Notes under the pieces: model-generated
What the model saw: the letters and a program-made list of their open reading frames with translations, nothing else
What the model was told of the DNA's origin: nothing
The model's database searches: none
Source of the DNA: Nocardioides furvisabuli
GTDB taxonomy: Bacteria; Actinomycetota; Actinomycetes; Propionibacteriales; Nocardioidaceae
DNA: 64,000 bases
Assembly (NCBI RefSeq): GCF_021083185.1
Contig: NZ_JAIGQB010000002.1
Location: forward strand, 372,001 to 436,000
Direction of reading: 5' to 3'
Part shown: in pieces, positions 40,395-48,924 of the stretch
Numbering within the stretch: the stretch's first letter is position 1
How the letters are laid out: every line of letters begins with the position of its first letter
Program-made: the position numbers and the translations under genes

Positions 40395-41219
40395 ATGCCT
40401 GCCATGCCCGACCACCCGCGGTCAGGACTCAGGGTCCTGGTCATCGTGCCGGCGTGGAACGAGGAGGCATCGGTCGGGGGGACGGTCCGCGAGATCGCCG
40501 GGTCCAACCCCGACGCGGACATCCTCGTGATCGACGACGGCTCCGGCGACCGCACCGCCGCCGTCGCCGAGGAGGCCGGCGCGCTGGTGGCCCGGCTGCC
40601 GTTCAACCTGGGCGTGGGCGGCGCGATGCGCGCCGGCTACCGGTTCGCGCTGCGCAACGGCTACGACGTGGCCGTGCAGATCGACGCCGACGGCCAGCAC
40701 GACCCCCGCTACCTCCGCACCCTGATCGAGCGGCTCGACGGCGCCGACATCGTCATCGGCGCCCGGTTCGCCACCCACGACGATCCCTACAAGGTCCGTG
40801 GCCCGCGGCGATGGGCGATGATCCTGCTCGCCCGCGTGCTCTCCCGGCTGGCCCGGACCCGCCTCACGGACGTGACGTCCGGCTTCCGCGTCAGCAACCG
40901 TCGCGCGATCACGCTCTTCGCCCGGCACTATCCGGCCGAGTACCTCGGCGACACCGTCGAGTCCCTGGTGATCGGCGCCCGGGCCGGCTGCGTGATCACC
41001 CAGGAAGCAGTGGTGATGCGCCCGCGGATGGCCGGACGTGCGTCCCACTCCCCTGTCAAGGCCGCGATCTACCTGCTGCGCGCCGTGTTCGCGCTCGGCC
41101 TCGCGCTGGTCCGCGACTGGCCGGCCCAGCTCGACGACGCCGGCGCCCCGCCGGCCAAGCTGATCCGCACCGAGCCACGCACCGAGCCCCAGACCCACAC
41201 CGAGGAGGTGGAGCGATGA
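40395..41219 (+). CDS. GT2 glycosyltransferase, dolichyl-phosphate-mannose synthase-like
   Basis: A 274-residue inverting glycosyltransferase. It has VIVPAWNEEASVGG at the start, the nucleotide-sugar aspartates in VIDDGSGD and QIDADGQHDP, and FRVSNRRA near the acceptor site, all as in polyprenyl-phosphate sugar synthases. A C-terminal hydrophobic stretch (about 225-245) may dip into the membrane. ATG one base after the preceding stop, with an alternative ATG three codons on. The stop overlaps the next start (ATGA). Confidence 0.9.
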   Translation: MPAMPDHPRSGLRVLVIVPAWNEEASVGGTVREIAGSNPDADILVIDDGSGDRTAAVAEEAGALVARLPFNLGVGGAMRAGYRFALRNGYDVAVQIDADGQHDPRYLRTLIERLDGADIVIGARFATHDDPYKVRGPRRWAMILLARVLSRLARTRLTDVTSGFRVSNRRAITLFARHYPAEYLGDTVESLVIGARAGCVITQEAVVMRPRMAGRASHSPVKAAIYLLRAVFALGLALVRDWPAQLDDAGAPPAKLIRTEPRTEPQTHTEEVER

Positions 41220-41590
41220 GCGGCGTCAGCATCCTGGGAGTCGTCGGGTCCGTCGTCATCCTGCTGTCGCTCTTCGAGATGCTGCGGCGGCACCGCTTGC
41301 GGGAGAAGTACGCACTGATCTGGGGGATCGTCGCGCTCGGCGCCCTCACCGTCGCAGCATTCCCCGGGCTGCTGTCCTGGGCGACGACCGTGCTCGGCCT
41401 CCAGGTGCCGGCCAACCTGCTGTTCTTCGTGGCCTCGCTGGTGATCATGATGCTCACGCTCCAGCACAGCTCGGAGCTGGGCCGGCTGGAGGAGCGCACC
41501 CGTACGCTCGCCGAGGACGTCGCCCTGCTGCAGGTCGAGCTCGAGCGCCGTTCGTCGGTCGAGAAGGACCAGGGCGGAGACGCAGCGTGA
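41216..41590 (+). CDS. DUF2304 small membrane protein
   Basis: A 124-residue protein with three hydrophobic segments (about 5-20, 35-55, 62-82) and a C-terminal coiled coil (about 85-115, HSSELGRLEERTRTLAEDVALLQVELERR as heptads). DUF2304 proteins habitually sit beside polyprenyl-phosphate glycosyltransferases and are thought to be their membrane partners. It overlaps the genes on both sides by 4 bases. Confidence 0.85.
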   Translation: MSGVSILGVVGSVVILLSLFEMLRRHRLREKYALIWGIVALGALTVAAFPGLLSWATTVLGLQVPANLLFFVASLVIMMLTLQHSSELGRLEERTRTLAEDVALLQVELERRSSVEKDQGGDAA

Positions 41591-42477
41591 CGGACACCCT
41601 CGAGGTGCTCGTCCCGTTCTGGGGTGACCCGGAGCTGCTGTACGCCACCGTCGAGAGCGTCAAGGCCCAGACGGACCCCCGGTGGACGATGACCATCGTC
41701 GACGACTGCTATCCCGACGCCTCGGCGGCCCGCCACTTCGCCCGGGAGGACGACGACCGGATCACCTACGTCCGCAACGACACCAACCTCGGCATCGCCG
41801 GCAACTTCGAGCGGTGCCGGCAGCTGGCGACGGGCGACCTGGTCGTCTTCCTGGGCTGCGACGACCTCCTGCACACGTCGTTCGTCGCTCGCGCCCGCGC
41901 GCTGATGGCCGAGCACCCCGACGCGGCGTTCCTGCAGATGGGGGTCCGGGTGATCGACGAGTCCGGTGAGGACGTGCTGCCCCTGGGCGATCGCATCAAG
42001 CGCGTGCTCCGACCGCGTCCCGGACCGACCCGGGTGATGAGCGGCGAGGATCTCGCCGTGAGCCTGCTCCGCGGGAACTGGCTCTACTGGCCCTCCCTCG
42101 TCTTCCGGCGGTCCCGCCTGCCTGAGAGCGGTTTCCGCCAGGACCTCCCGATCATCCTCGACCTGGCGCTCGTCATGGACGTCGTGCGAGCGGGCGGCTC
42201 GCTGGTCGTGGACTCGCACGAGGCCTTCTCCTACCGGCGGCACACCGCGAGCCTGTCGTCCTCCAGCGCCCTCGACGGCACCCGCTTCGCCGACGACCGG
42301 CGCTACTTCCGCGAGATCAGTGAGCAGCTCGCCACCGACGGCTGGACGCGGGCGGCACGCGCGGCCCGACGCCGATGGGTCTCGCGACTGCACGGTCTGG
42401 CCCTCGTCCCGGACGCACTGCGCAGCTCCGGACGTTCACGGTCGATGCGCCTGTTGTGGACGCACCTCACCCGCTGA
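41587..42477 (+). CDS. GT2 family glycosyltransferase
   Basis: A 296-residue GT-A enzyme opening VLVPFWGDPELLYATVESVKAQ, with VDDCYPD, the DxD-like FLGCDDLL, and a helical C-terminus. GTG start overlapping the DUF2304 stop. The last 11 bases overlap the convergent GT2 gene. Sugar and acceptor unknown. It likely adds a residue to the island's surface glycan. Confidence 0.88.
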   Translation: MTDTLEVLVPFWGDPELLYATVESVKAQTDPRWTMTIVDDCYPDASAARHFAREDDDRITYVRNDTNLGIAGNFERCRQLATGDLVVFLGCDDLLHTSFVARARALMAEHPDAAFLQMGVRVIDESGEDVLPLGDRIKRVLRPRPGPTRVMSGEDLAVSLLRGNWLYWPSLVFRRSRLPESGFRQDLPIILDLALVMDVVRAGGSLVVDSHEAFSYRRHTASLSSSSALDGTRFADDRRYFREISEQLATDGWTRAARAARRRWVSRLHGLALVPDALRSSGRSRSMRLLWTHLTR

Positions 42478-43243
42478 GTCGTACGCCCCTGCGGCGCACG
42501 CGCGCGGAGATCTCCACGAGGCAGCGCACCAACATCCATCGCGACCGGAGTGCGGGCAGGACTCCTCGCGGCCTGCTCGGCGAGGTGTTGGTCTCGTGGA
42601 GGCGCCGCCAGACCACCACGTCCTCCACGTGGGTCATGCTGCCCCGCACGTTGCCGACCAGTGCCAGCCAGAGGTCGTGCGACTCGTGCAGGAACGGCGG
42701 GAACGGCACGGCCGTGTCGAGCGCTGCTCGGCGGATGCCCATCGCGCAGCCGAAGTAGGGCCGCATCCCGGCCATCACTCCCGCGACGTTGCGCACGCGC
42801 CTGGAGGAGTCGTCCGAGCGCAACTCCCAGCCCTGCGCGCCGAACGGCGAGTGCAGGGACTCCCCCGTGCCAAGCAGGGCGAGGTTGCCCGCCACCACGT
42901 CGGTTCGTGCCAGCGCCGCCACCAAGGCGTCCACCCGGCCCGGGGGCCACACATCGTCCTGGTCGGCGAGCAGCAACAGGTCGTGACGACAGGCCAGGAG
43001 CGCAGCCTCGAACGTCGCGACGTAGCCCCGGTTGACCGGCGACTCGAGCAGGCGCAAACGGTCGTCGGCGACCGAGCGGACGACGCTGACGGTGTCGTCG
43101 GTGGACGCGTCGTCGATGATGACGAGCTCGTCGTCGGTGCGGAGCTGGGCGAGGATGCTGTCCAGCTGCTCGGCGACCCACGCCGAGCCGTTGAAGGTGG
43201 CCATCGCCACCGAGACAGCCGGGCGCGGATCAGGCGTCGGCAT
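42467..43243 (-). CDS. GT2 family glycosyltransferase
   Basis: A 258-residue GT-A enzyme with VAMATFNGSAWVAEQLDSI, VIIDDASTDDT and the metal motif LLADQDDVWPPGR, which resembles rhamnosyltransferase-type enzymes. The ATG overlaps the flippase stop by 14 bases, so the two are co-translated. Confidence 0.9.
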   Translation of the reverse strand: MPTPDPRPAVSVAMATFNGSAWVAEQLDSILAQLRTDDELVIIDDASTDDTVSVVRSVADDRLRLLESPVNRGYVATFEAALLACRHDLLLLADQDDVWPPGRVDALVAALARTDVVAGNLALLGTGESLHSPFGAQGWELRSDDSSRRVRNVAGVMAGMRPYFGCAMGIRRAALDTAVPFPPFLHESHDLWLALVGNVRGSMTHVEDVVVWRRLHETNTSPSRPRGVLPALRSRWMLVRCLVEISARVRRRGVRLSG

Positions 43244-44525
43244 GCACGCGTCCCTCCTCAGGGGCCCGACGGGCGGCGATGCCCCGGGCGAGGGAGACGA
43301 CGTGGAGGGCGAGACCGGCGCTCGGGCCCACCAGCAGCGCCAGGACGCTGCGCTCCTCGAGCGAGCCGGGGAGCAGCAGCAGGGCCAGCGTGGTGAGGGT
43401 GCCCGTCAGCCAGCCTCCGACGAACATCGCGTGCTGGTTCGTGGCCTGGCACGTGGCACCGGTGACCGTCAGGAGAGCCAGCAGCGTCGCCGACAGCGTG
43501 AGCAGTGCGAGCACCCAGCCGTCGACGCGGTAGTCGGCGCCGAAGATCGTCGCCATCAGCCACGGACCGATGGCCCACGCCAGCAGGCTCCCGGCGACGC
43601 CGACCGCCGTGATCGCCGTCGCCACCACGAGCAGCGCGCGGCCGAAGCGCCGACCAGCGTGCACGAGGTAGGAGACAGCGACGCCCTGGGCTGCGTTGAG
43701 GGGAATCAGGAGCGGGGCGCGGGTCAGCGATATCGCGAGGATCAACGGCGCCGCGCCCCGGTAGTCGGCGGGCGCGGTCGTCGACGCGAGCATGACGGGG
43801 AAGCCCACGACCACGGCTGCCGCCGAGGCCTGCGCGAGCATCGACTGGGCGATGCGCCAGGACAGCTGACGACCCGAGCAGTCGGTCGGCGTGCTCATCG
43901 CCCGACGTACGGTCGGAGCCACGGCCAGGACCAGCACCACCGCGAGGGCCGATGCCGTCGACCCGACCAGGATGCCGAGCAGCCCGGCCCCGGCGACGGC
44001 GGCGACCCCTGTCAGCGCGAGCCGCATGGACGCCTCGGCGCCGATCACGGTCGCGCAGCCCGACCACTGGCGGCGTCCGGAGAGAGCGCCGACGGCCGTG
44101 GAGTGGAACGTGTAGCCCAGGACCCCCACCCCCAGCAGCAGCGCCAGGGGCCAGGCGTCGTCGAGGGTCGCTCCCGGCCCCAGCAGGCGGCGGTGCCCGG
44201 CCAGGAAGAACACGACCACGGCCACCGAGCAGGCGAGGGACGCGATGACGGCCACCCGCCACAGGCTCGGGCCGACCGCACGCCGGTCACGCAGGGCCGC
44301 AGCCGAGGTGCGTGTGACCTCGGTGGCGAGGCCCGAGAGCAGGCCGTAGGCGAAGAACAGGACGGAGAGCACCGTGAGGAAGACGGTGGCGTCCGCGGTG
44401 CTGAGCGTGCGGGCCACCACCGCCATGACGGCGTAGCTGACTGCGGCCGAGCCACCGGCGGCAACGCCCACGAGGAGGGCTGCTCGCCCTCGTTCCTGGG
44501 CAGCCCCCACGTCCTCGTGTTCCAT
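43230..44525 (-). CDS. Wzx-like oligosaccharide flippase
   Basis: A 431-residue protein with about 12 hydrophobic segments and the loose pattern of the MATE/Wzx group (repeated Thr/Arg-containing short loops, MSTPTDCSGRQLSWRIAQS before helix 7). It would move a lipid-linked oligosaccharide across the membrane. It pairs with the GT2 gene that overlaps its end. Its -10 is shared with the divergent GT2 gene. Confidence 0.8.
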   Translation of the reverse strand: MEHEDVGAAQERGRAALLVGVAAGGSAAVSYAVMAVVARTLSTADATVFLTVLSVLFFAYGLLSGLATEVTRTSAAALRDRRAVGPSLWRVAVIASLACSVAVVVFFLAGHRRLLGPGATLDDAWPLALLLGVGVLGYTFHSTAVGALSGRRQWSGCATVIGAEASMRLALTGVAAVAGAGLLGILVGSTASALAVVLVLAVAPTVRRAMSTPTDCSGRQLSWRIAQSMLAQASAAAVVVGFPVMLASTTAPADYRGAAPLILAISLTRAPLLIPLNAAQGVAVSYLVHAGRRFGRALLVVATAITAVGVAGSLLAWAIGPWLMATIFGADYRVDGWVLALLTLSATLLALLTVTGATCQATNQHAMFVGGWLTGTLTTLALLLLPGSLEERSVLALLVGPSAGLALHVVSLARGIAARRAPEEGRVHADA

Positions 44526-44532
44526 CGCCGCC

Positions 44533-44540
44533 TAGTCTAG
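44533..44540. promoter_or_regulatory. Overlapping divergent -10 elements
   Basis: The near-palindromic CTAGTCTAG supplies TAGTCT rightward and TAGACT leftward, about 8 bases before the starts at 44548 and 44525. Polymerase cannot use both at once, so the two units may be mutually exclusive. Confidence 0.45.
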
Positions 44541-44547
44541 TCGGGAC

Positions 44548-45420
44548 ATGACCTCCTCCTTCCGCGCGGCTGCTGTGATCACCGCCTACCGGCCTGGTCC
44601 CTCGCTCCCGGAAGCCGTGCGGTCGGTCCTCGACCAGGTGCACCACGTCGTCGTCGTCGACGACGGGTCCCCGTCCGGGAGCGAGCTGGTCGACGAGTGC
44701 GAGGCACTCGGCGCCGCCGTCGTGCGTCACGGGGTCAACCGCGGGATCGGCGCGGCGCTCAACACGGGGATCGGGGCCGCCAGGAGCGGCGACCGCACCC
44801 TGACCCACGTGTTGACCATGGACCAGGACTCCGCGCTCCCGGACGGCTACGTGCAGGCGCTCGCGCGCGCCGAGCGCGCCGCCTCGCGGGCGGGCATCCG
44901 CGTGGGCATGACGTCGCCGGGCGACATCGCCACGGTACGACGTGGCCGAACACACGGGCACGCGGACTTCGCGGCCGGCGGCGAGCCCATCCAGTCAGGA
45001 CTCCTGCTGCCGGTGGCGACCCTCGACGCGGTCGGCGCCTTCGACGAGTCCCTCGTCATCGACGGCGTGGACACCGACTACTGGCTACGGGCGATCGACG
45101 CCGGCTTCGAGGCGGTCGTGGCGCCCGGCGCCTCACTGGACCACCGGCTCGGCCAGCCGGTCGTGCTGGCCAACGGTCGCCAGCTCCCCTTCGTGGTCGC
45201 GAGCCAGTTCCGCTACCACTACCAGTGGCGCAACCTGGTCCTGCTGGTGCGGCGCCACGGCCGGCGTCATCCCAGGTGGGCGGCGGGAGCCGTGGTCCGT
45301 GCCGCGCGCCACCTCGCGATCGTGACGGCGGTGGCACCGGGCCGCAGGGGGCGCCTCCGGGAGGCCTTTGCCGGCCTGCGCGCGGGCATCCGCGGCGAGA
45401 CCGGTGGCCCTCGCGGCTGA
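44548..45420 (+). CDS. GT2 family glycosyltransferase
   Basis: A 290-residue enzyme beginning AAVITAYRPGPSLPEAVRSV, with VVVDDGSPSGSE and the metal-binding TMDQDSALPDGY, a motif typical of WbbL-type rhamnosyltransferases. A later GVDTDYWLRAIDAGF matches the catalytic-base region. The C-terminal 60 residues are strongly basic and probably sit on the membrane. Divergent from the flippase. Confidence 0.88.
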   Translation: MTSSFRAAAVITAYRPGPSLPEAVRSVLDQVHHVVVVDDGSPSGSELVDECEALGAAVVRHGVNRGIGAALNTGIGAARSGDRTLTHVLTMDQDSALPDGYVQALARAERAASRAGIRVGMTSPGDIATVRRGRTHGHADFAAGGEPIQSGLLLPVATLDAVGAFDESLVIDGVDTDYWLRAIDAGFEAVVAPGASLDHRLGQPVVLANGRQLPFVVASQFRYHYQWRNLVLLVRRHGRRHPRWAAGAVVRAARHLAIVTAVAPGRRGRLREAFAGLRAGIRGETGGPRG

Positions 45421-45435
45421 GGTCCGCCCGGTTGC

Positions 45436-45441
45436 TACCCT
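45436..45441 (+). promoter_or_regulatory. -10 element for leaderless acyltransferase gene
   Basis: TACCCT ends 7 bases before the ATG at 45449. Confidence 0.45.
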
Positions 45442-45448
45442 CCTGCGC

Positions 45449-46519
45449 ATGCCGGGGGTCTCTGACAGGTTTCACTCGTCGGGGGTGGTCCTCGGCGATC
45501 GGCTCGGCGACCGTGACAACAACTTCGACGTGCTCCGACTCCTCGCTGCGTGGGCGGTGCTGGTCTCGCACTCCTACGCCCTGGTCGGCCTGCGGGAGCC
45601 GCTCCACCAGCTCGACACGAGCCTGGGCCACGTCGGAGTGCTGATCTTCTTCGCAGTGAGCGGTCTGCTGATCCGGCGCAGCTGGGAGCTCGACCCCTCA
45701 CCACGGGACTTCTGGATCAAGCGCGGCTTGCGCCTCCTCCCGGGCCTGGCCGTCGTCGCACTCGTGACGGCGTTCGTGCTCGGTCCCCTCGTCACCCGCG
45801 TGTCGCTGGTCACCTACTTCTCCGCTGGCGAGACATGGATCTACCCCCTGCGGATCGTGGTCCTCCTCCCCTTCGGCGCCGACCTTCCGGGCGTGTTCGA
45901 CGAGTCGATCTACGGCGACTCGGTCAACGGCCCGCTGTGGAGCCTCCCGGTCGAGGTGTTCGCCTACCTGCTGCTCTTCCTGATGGGCGTGGTCGGCCTG
46001 CTCAGGAGCCGCGCCGCGGTCACCGCGCTGGCCGTCGCCGGCCTCGCCTGGGCGGCTGTGTGGGTCACCGTCACGTCGCCCGCCCTGGGCGCGGTGTCCG
46101 TGCTGGCCGCCTTCGCGCTCGCCGCTGCGACGTACGACTGGCGCGACCGGCTCGTCCTCTCACACCCGGTCGCCGCGGCAGCCTTCGCGGCGTGCGTGCT
46201 GGCCGGGTTCGGCCCCGAGTGGCTGTCGGTGGTCGTCTGGACCGTGGGCGCCGTCTACCTGTCGTTCTGGTTCGCCTACGCCCTGCCGCCGGTCGGTCGC
46301 GGGCTCACTCGCTTCGGTGACGCCTCGTACGGCCTCTACATCTGGGCGTTCCCGGTTCAGCAGACGATCGTGCAGGTGCTGGGCGGCGACATCCACCCGT
46401 GGCTCCTCGTGGTGGTGGCCACGCCGATCGTGTGGCTGCTCGCCATCGCCTCGTGGCGCCTGGTCGAGCGACGGGCGCTCGCCAGGAAGCCGCGACCGAG
46501 ACCCGTACCGGCAACCTGA
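45449..46519 (+). CDS. Acyltransferase 3 family (membrane O-acyltransferase)
   Basis: A 356-residue protein with about 10 membrane segments. It has the family signature NNFDVLRLLAAWAVLVSHSYAL, with the catalytic histidine in SH, followed by VGVLIFFAVSGLLI and the arginine-rich first loop (FWIKRGLRLLPGL). Such enzymes O-acetylate or succinylate extracytoplasmic sugars. It probably decorates the glycan built by this island. The start is fixed by the leaderless -10. Confidence 0.92.
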   Translation: MPGVSDRFHSSGVVLGDRLGDRDNNFDVLRLLAAWAVLVSHSYALVGLREPLHQLDTSLGHVGVLIFFAVSGLLIRRSWELDPSPRDFWIKRGLRLLPGLAVVALVTAFVLGPLVTRVSLVTYFSAGETWIYPLRIVVLLPFGADLPGVFDESIYGDSVNGPLWSLPVEVFAYLLLFLMGVVGLLRSRAAVTALAVAGLAWAAVWVTVTSPALGAVSVLAAFALAAATYDWRDRLVLSHPVAAAAFAACVLAGFGPEWLSVVVWTVGAVYLSFWFAYALPPVGRGLTRFGDASYGLYIWAFPVQQTIVQVLGGDIHPWLLVVVATPIVWLLAIASWRLVERRALARKPRPRPVPAT

Positions 46520-46538
46520 CCCGAGAGGCCGGGGCTAC

Positions 46539-47231
46539 CTAGTCGACTGGGCGCGCCCGGAACGCGAACGCCATGTAGGACAGGTCGCCGATGACCTTCG
46601 CGACCATCTTGGAGGTACGGGGGAACCGCGCGTTTCCCATCGCGACCACCGGGAAGAACGTGTCGACCTGGAAGCCGGACGAGGTGAACAGGTCGTGCGC
46701 GCTGGACCGGGTGAAGAAGCGCAGGTGCGTGCGGTCGAGCAGGCCGGCGTCGACGTAGTCGAAGCGGCCCCGGAAGGTGAGGTCCACCAGGAACGGGAGG
46801 TGGCGCACGTTGGGCAGCTCGCCCACGATGCAGCCGTCCGGCGAGAGGCGGTCCCGGGTCGCTCGCAGGGCAGCCCACGGGTCGACCATGTGCTCGAGGA
46901 CGTGGTTGAAGCTGACGCAGTCGAACGTGCCGGGCACCTGGTCGAGCACGTCGGGGTAGAACCCGTTCGCGACGCCGGTCAGCCGCTGGGCCGCAGCCTG
47001 GGCGTCGAGGTCGTGTGGCTCGATGCCCCAGACCTCACGACCCGGCCGCCTGGCCAGGACCCCGGCGCCGAACGTGCCGTCGTTGCACCCCACGTCGAGC
47101 ACCCGCTGCGCAGTGGCCGGCACGAGGTCGGCGACGTGGCTGCGCGCCTCGGACCAGTAGGGCGAGTCCGTGCCCACGAATGCTTCGGTCACACCCCTGG
47201 TCGGGTCGGGGTCCCCCGGTCGATCCTGCAT
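46539..47231 (-). CDS. Class I SAM-dependent methyltransferase
   Basis: A 230-residue enzyme with motif I VLDVGCNDGTFG, an acidic end of strand 2 (WGIEPHDL), and NHVLEHMVDP in the motif II/III region. It belongs to the group of sugar or small-molecule methyltransferases found in polysaccharide clusters. A TATGGT hexamer 6 bases before the ATG implies a leaderless message. It converges with the acyltransferase across 19 bases. Confidence 0.88.
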   Translation of the reverse strand: MQDRPGDPDPTRGVTEAFVGTDSPYWSEARSHVADLVPATAQRVLDVGCNDGTFGAGVLARRPGREVWGIEPHDLDAQAAAQRLTGVANGFYPDVLDQVPGTFDCVSFNHVLEHMVDPWAALRATRDRLSPDGCIVGELPNVRHLPFLVDLTFRGRFDYVDAGLLDRTHLRFFTRSSAHDLFTSSGFQVDTFFPVVAMGNARFPRTSKMVAKVIGDLSYMAFAFRARPVD

Positions 47232-47237
47232 GTCACG

Positions 47238-47243
47238 ACCATA
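47238..47243 (-). promoter_or_regulatory. -10 element for leaderless methyltransferase gene
   Basis: TATGGT on the minus strand ends 6 bases before the ATG at 47231. Confidence 0.4.
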
Positions 47244-47262
47244 GTGGGTGGCCGCCGGCCTC

Positions 47263-48924
47263 TCAGGATGCCTTGCCGGCCTTGCCGCGTCTGGCGCCAC
47301 GCTTCGCGGGGCCGGCGTCCGCGAGCTGCATCTCGAGCAGGCGGTGCGGGTCGAGCATCGGGGCGGCGACCTCGGCCGGCGTGTAAGGGTCCTTGTCGGG
47401 GATCCCCCACCGGCGTACGACGAAGTGCCGCTCCCACGACTGGACGGTGCCGTCACGCGTCTGCGACTCGAAGTGGAACAGCTCGCAGTTGGCCACCCAC
47501 ACGGTGCGGTAGCCCTGGTGGGCGACCTTGTAGCAGAAGTCGACGTCGTTGAAGTTGGACGGCAGCGCCTCGGTGAACCCGCCGATGCCCAGGAAGACCT
47601 CGCGGCGGATCGCCGCGCACGCCGCCGTGACGCCGCTGACCTCGCGGTTGACGATCAGCTCGCCGAACGGGCCGGAGTCCTCGCGGGTGCGGAAGCGGAA
47701 CGGGTGGTGGTAGTGCTTGCCCCAGTAGCCGTGGCCGGCGTGCTGGATCGAGCTGTCGCTGAAGTAGAGCTTCGCTCCCGTCAGGCCGACGTCGGGCTCG
47801 TCGAGCGGACCGACGAGGTTCTCCAGCCAGCGCTCGCTGATCACCTCGACGTCGTCGTTGAGGAACACCAGCCGCTCGCCGGTCGCCCTCAGGGCACCGA
47901 CGTTGCACTTCTCGGAGAAGTTGAAGGGCCTGGTGAACTCCTCGAGCACGAGCTTGTCGCCGGCGGTCTCGCGCAGGCGCTCGAGCACCTCCGGGGGCGT
48001 GGGCGTGTCGTGGACGACGACGATCTCGACGTTGTCGTGGTCGGTCTTCGCCAGCGCGGTCCGCACCGTCTCCTCGACGAGGACCCGACGCTCGCCGAAG
48101 ACCAGCGCCGAGCCACCGAGCGTCGGGATGATGATCGAGACCTTGACCTCGGGGTCGAGCTCGCGCTCGATGACGTAGCGACCGGCCTCGCGGCCCTGCT
48201 CGACGCGGCCCCGGATGCCGAGCCGGTCGAGCTGGTCCTGCACAGCCCGCTGCCCGGCGATCGTGGCGTAGGGCTTCGCATCGATGTCGGCGGCGGCCGA
48301 GCCGGCGATGGCGCGCCAGTGGTAGAGCACCTGCGGCACGTGGACCACGCGGCGTGCCCGCTCGCTCACGCGCAGGGCGAGGTCGTGGTCCTGGGAGCCG
48401 TCGTAGCCCTCGCGGAAGGCACCCACCTCGCGCACCAGCGACGTGCGCATCACCGACAGGTGGGAGGTGTACATCTGGCCCCGCAGGCGCTCCGGCGACC
48501 AGCGCGGCTTGCGGAACTCCGAGTGCAGGCTGCCGTCCTCGTCAGCCTTGTCCTCGTCGGAGTAGAGGTAGTCGACGTCGTCGTAGAACCCGATGTGGCG
48601 CGCCATCGCCTTCAGGGCGTTGACGGCCAACAGGTCGTCGTGGTCCACGAACGCGAGGAACTCGCCCCGGGCCGCCTCCACGCCGTCGTTGGACGCCTTG
48701 ACGATGTGCCCGTTCTCCGAGCGCTCGACCAGACGCACCCGAGGGTCCGTCGCAGCCTGCTCCCGGATGAAGTCGCGCACCTGCGGCGACGGGGACGCGT
48801 CGTCGACCAGGATCCACTCCCAGTCGGTGTGCTCCTGCGCCAGGACCGAGGCGAAGGTCTCCTCGAACACCGCCAGCGGAGGCTCGTAGACGGGCGTGAC
48901 GATCGAGAAGAGTGGTGCGCTCAT
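47263..48924 (-). CDS. Two-domain GT2 glycosyltransferase
   Basis: A 553-residue protein with two GT-A domains in tandem. Domain 1 (about 5-220) has IVTPVYEPPLAVFEETFASV, VDDASPS and FVDHDDLL. Domain 2 (about 265-500) has SIIIPTLGG, the FLNDDVEV metal motif and DVDFCYKVAHQGYRTVW. The C-terminal 20 residues are Lys/Arg-rich. Such bifunctional enzymes can add two sugars or polymerise alternating units. The start overlaps the stop of the coiled-coil methyltransferase (ATGA). Confidence 0.92.
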   Translation of the reverse strand: MSAPLFSIVTPVYEPPLAVFEETFASVLAQEHTDWEWILVDDASPSPQVRDFIREQAATDPRVRLVERSENGHIVKASNDGVEAARGEFLAFVDHDDLLAVNALKAMARHIGFYDDVDYLYSDEDKADEDGSLHSEFRKPRWSPERLRGQMYTSHLSVMRTSLVREVGAFREGYDGSQDHDLALRVSERARRVVHVPQVLYHWRAIAGSAAADIDAKPYATIAGQRAVQDQLDRLGIRGRVEQGREAGRYVIERELDPEVKVSIIIPTLGGSALVFGERRVLVEETVRTALAKTDHDNVEIVVVHDTPTPPEVLERLRETAGDKLVLEEFTRPFNFSEKCNVGALRATGERLVFLNDDVEVISERWLENLVGPLDEPDVGLTGAKLYFSDSSIQHAGHGYWGKHYHHPFRFRTREDSGPFGELIVNREVSGVTAACAAIRREVFLGIGGFTEALPSNFNDVDFCYKVAHQGYRTVWVANCELFHFESQTRDGTVQSWERHFVVRRWGIPDKDPYTPAEVAAPMLDPHRLLEMQLADAGPAKRGARRGKAGKAS

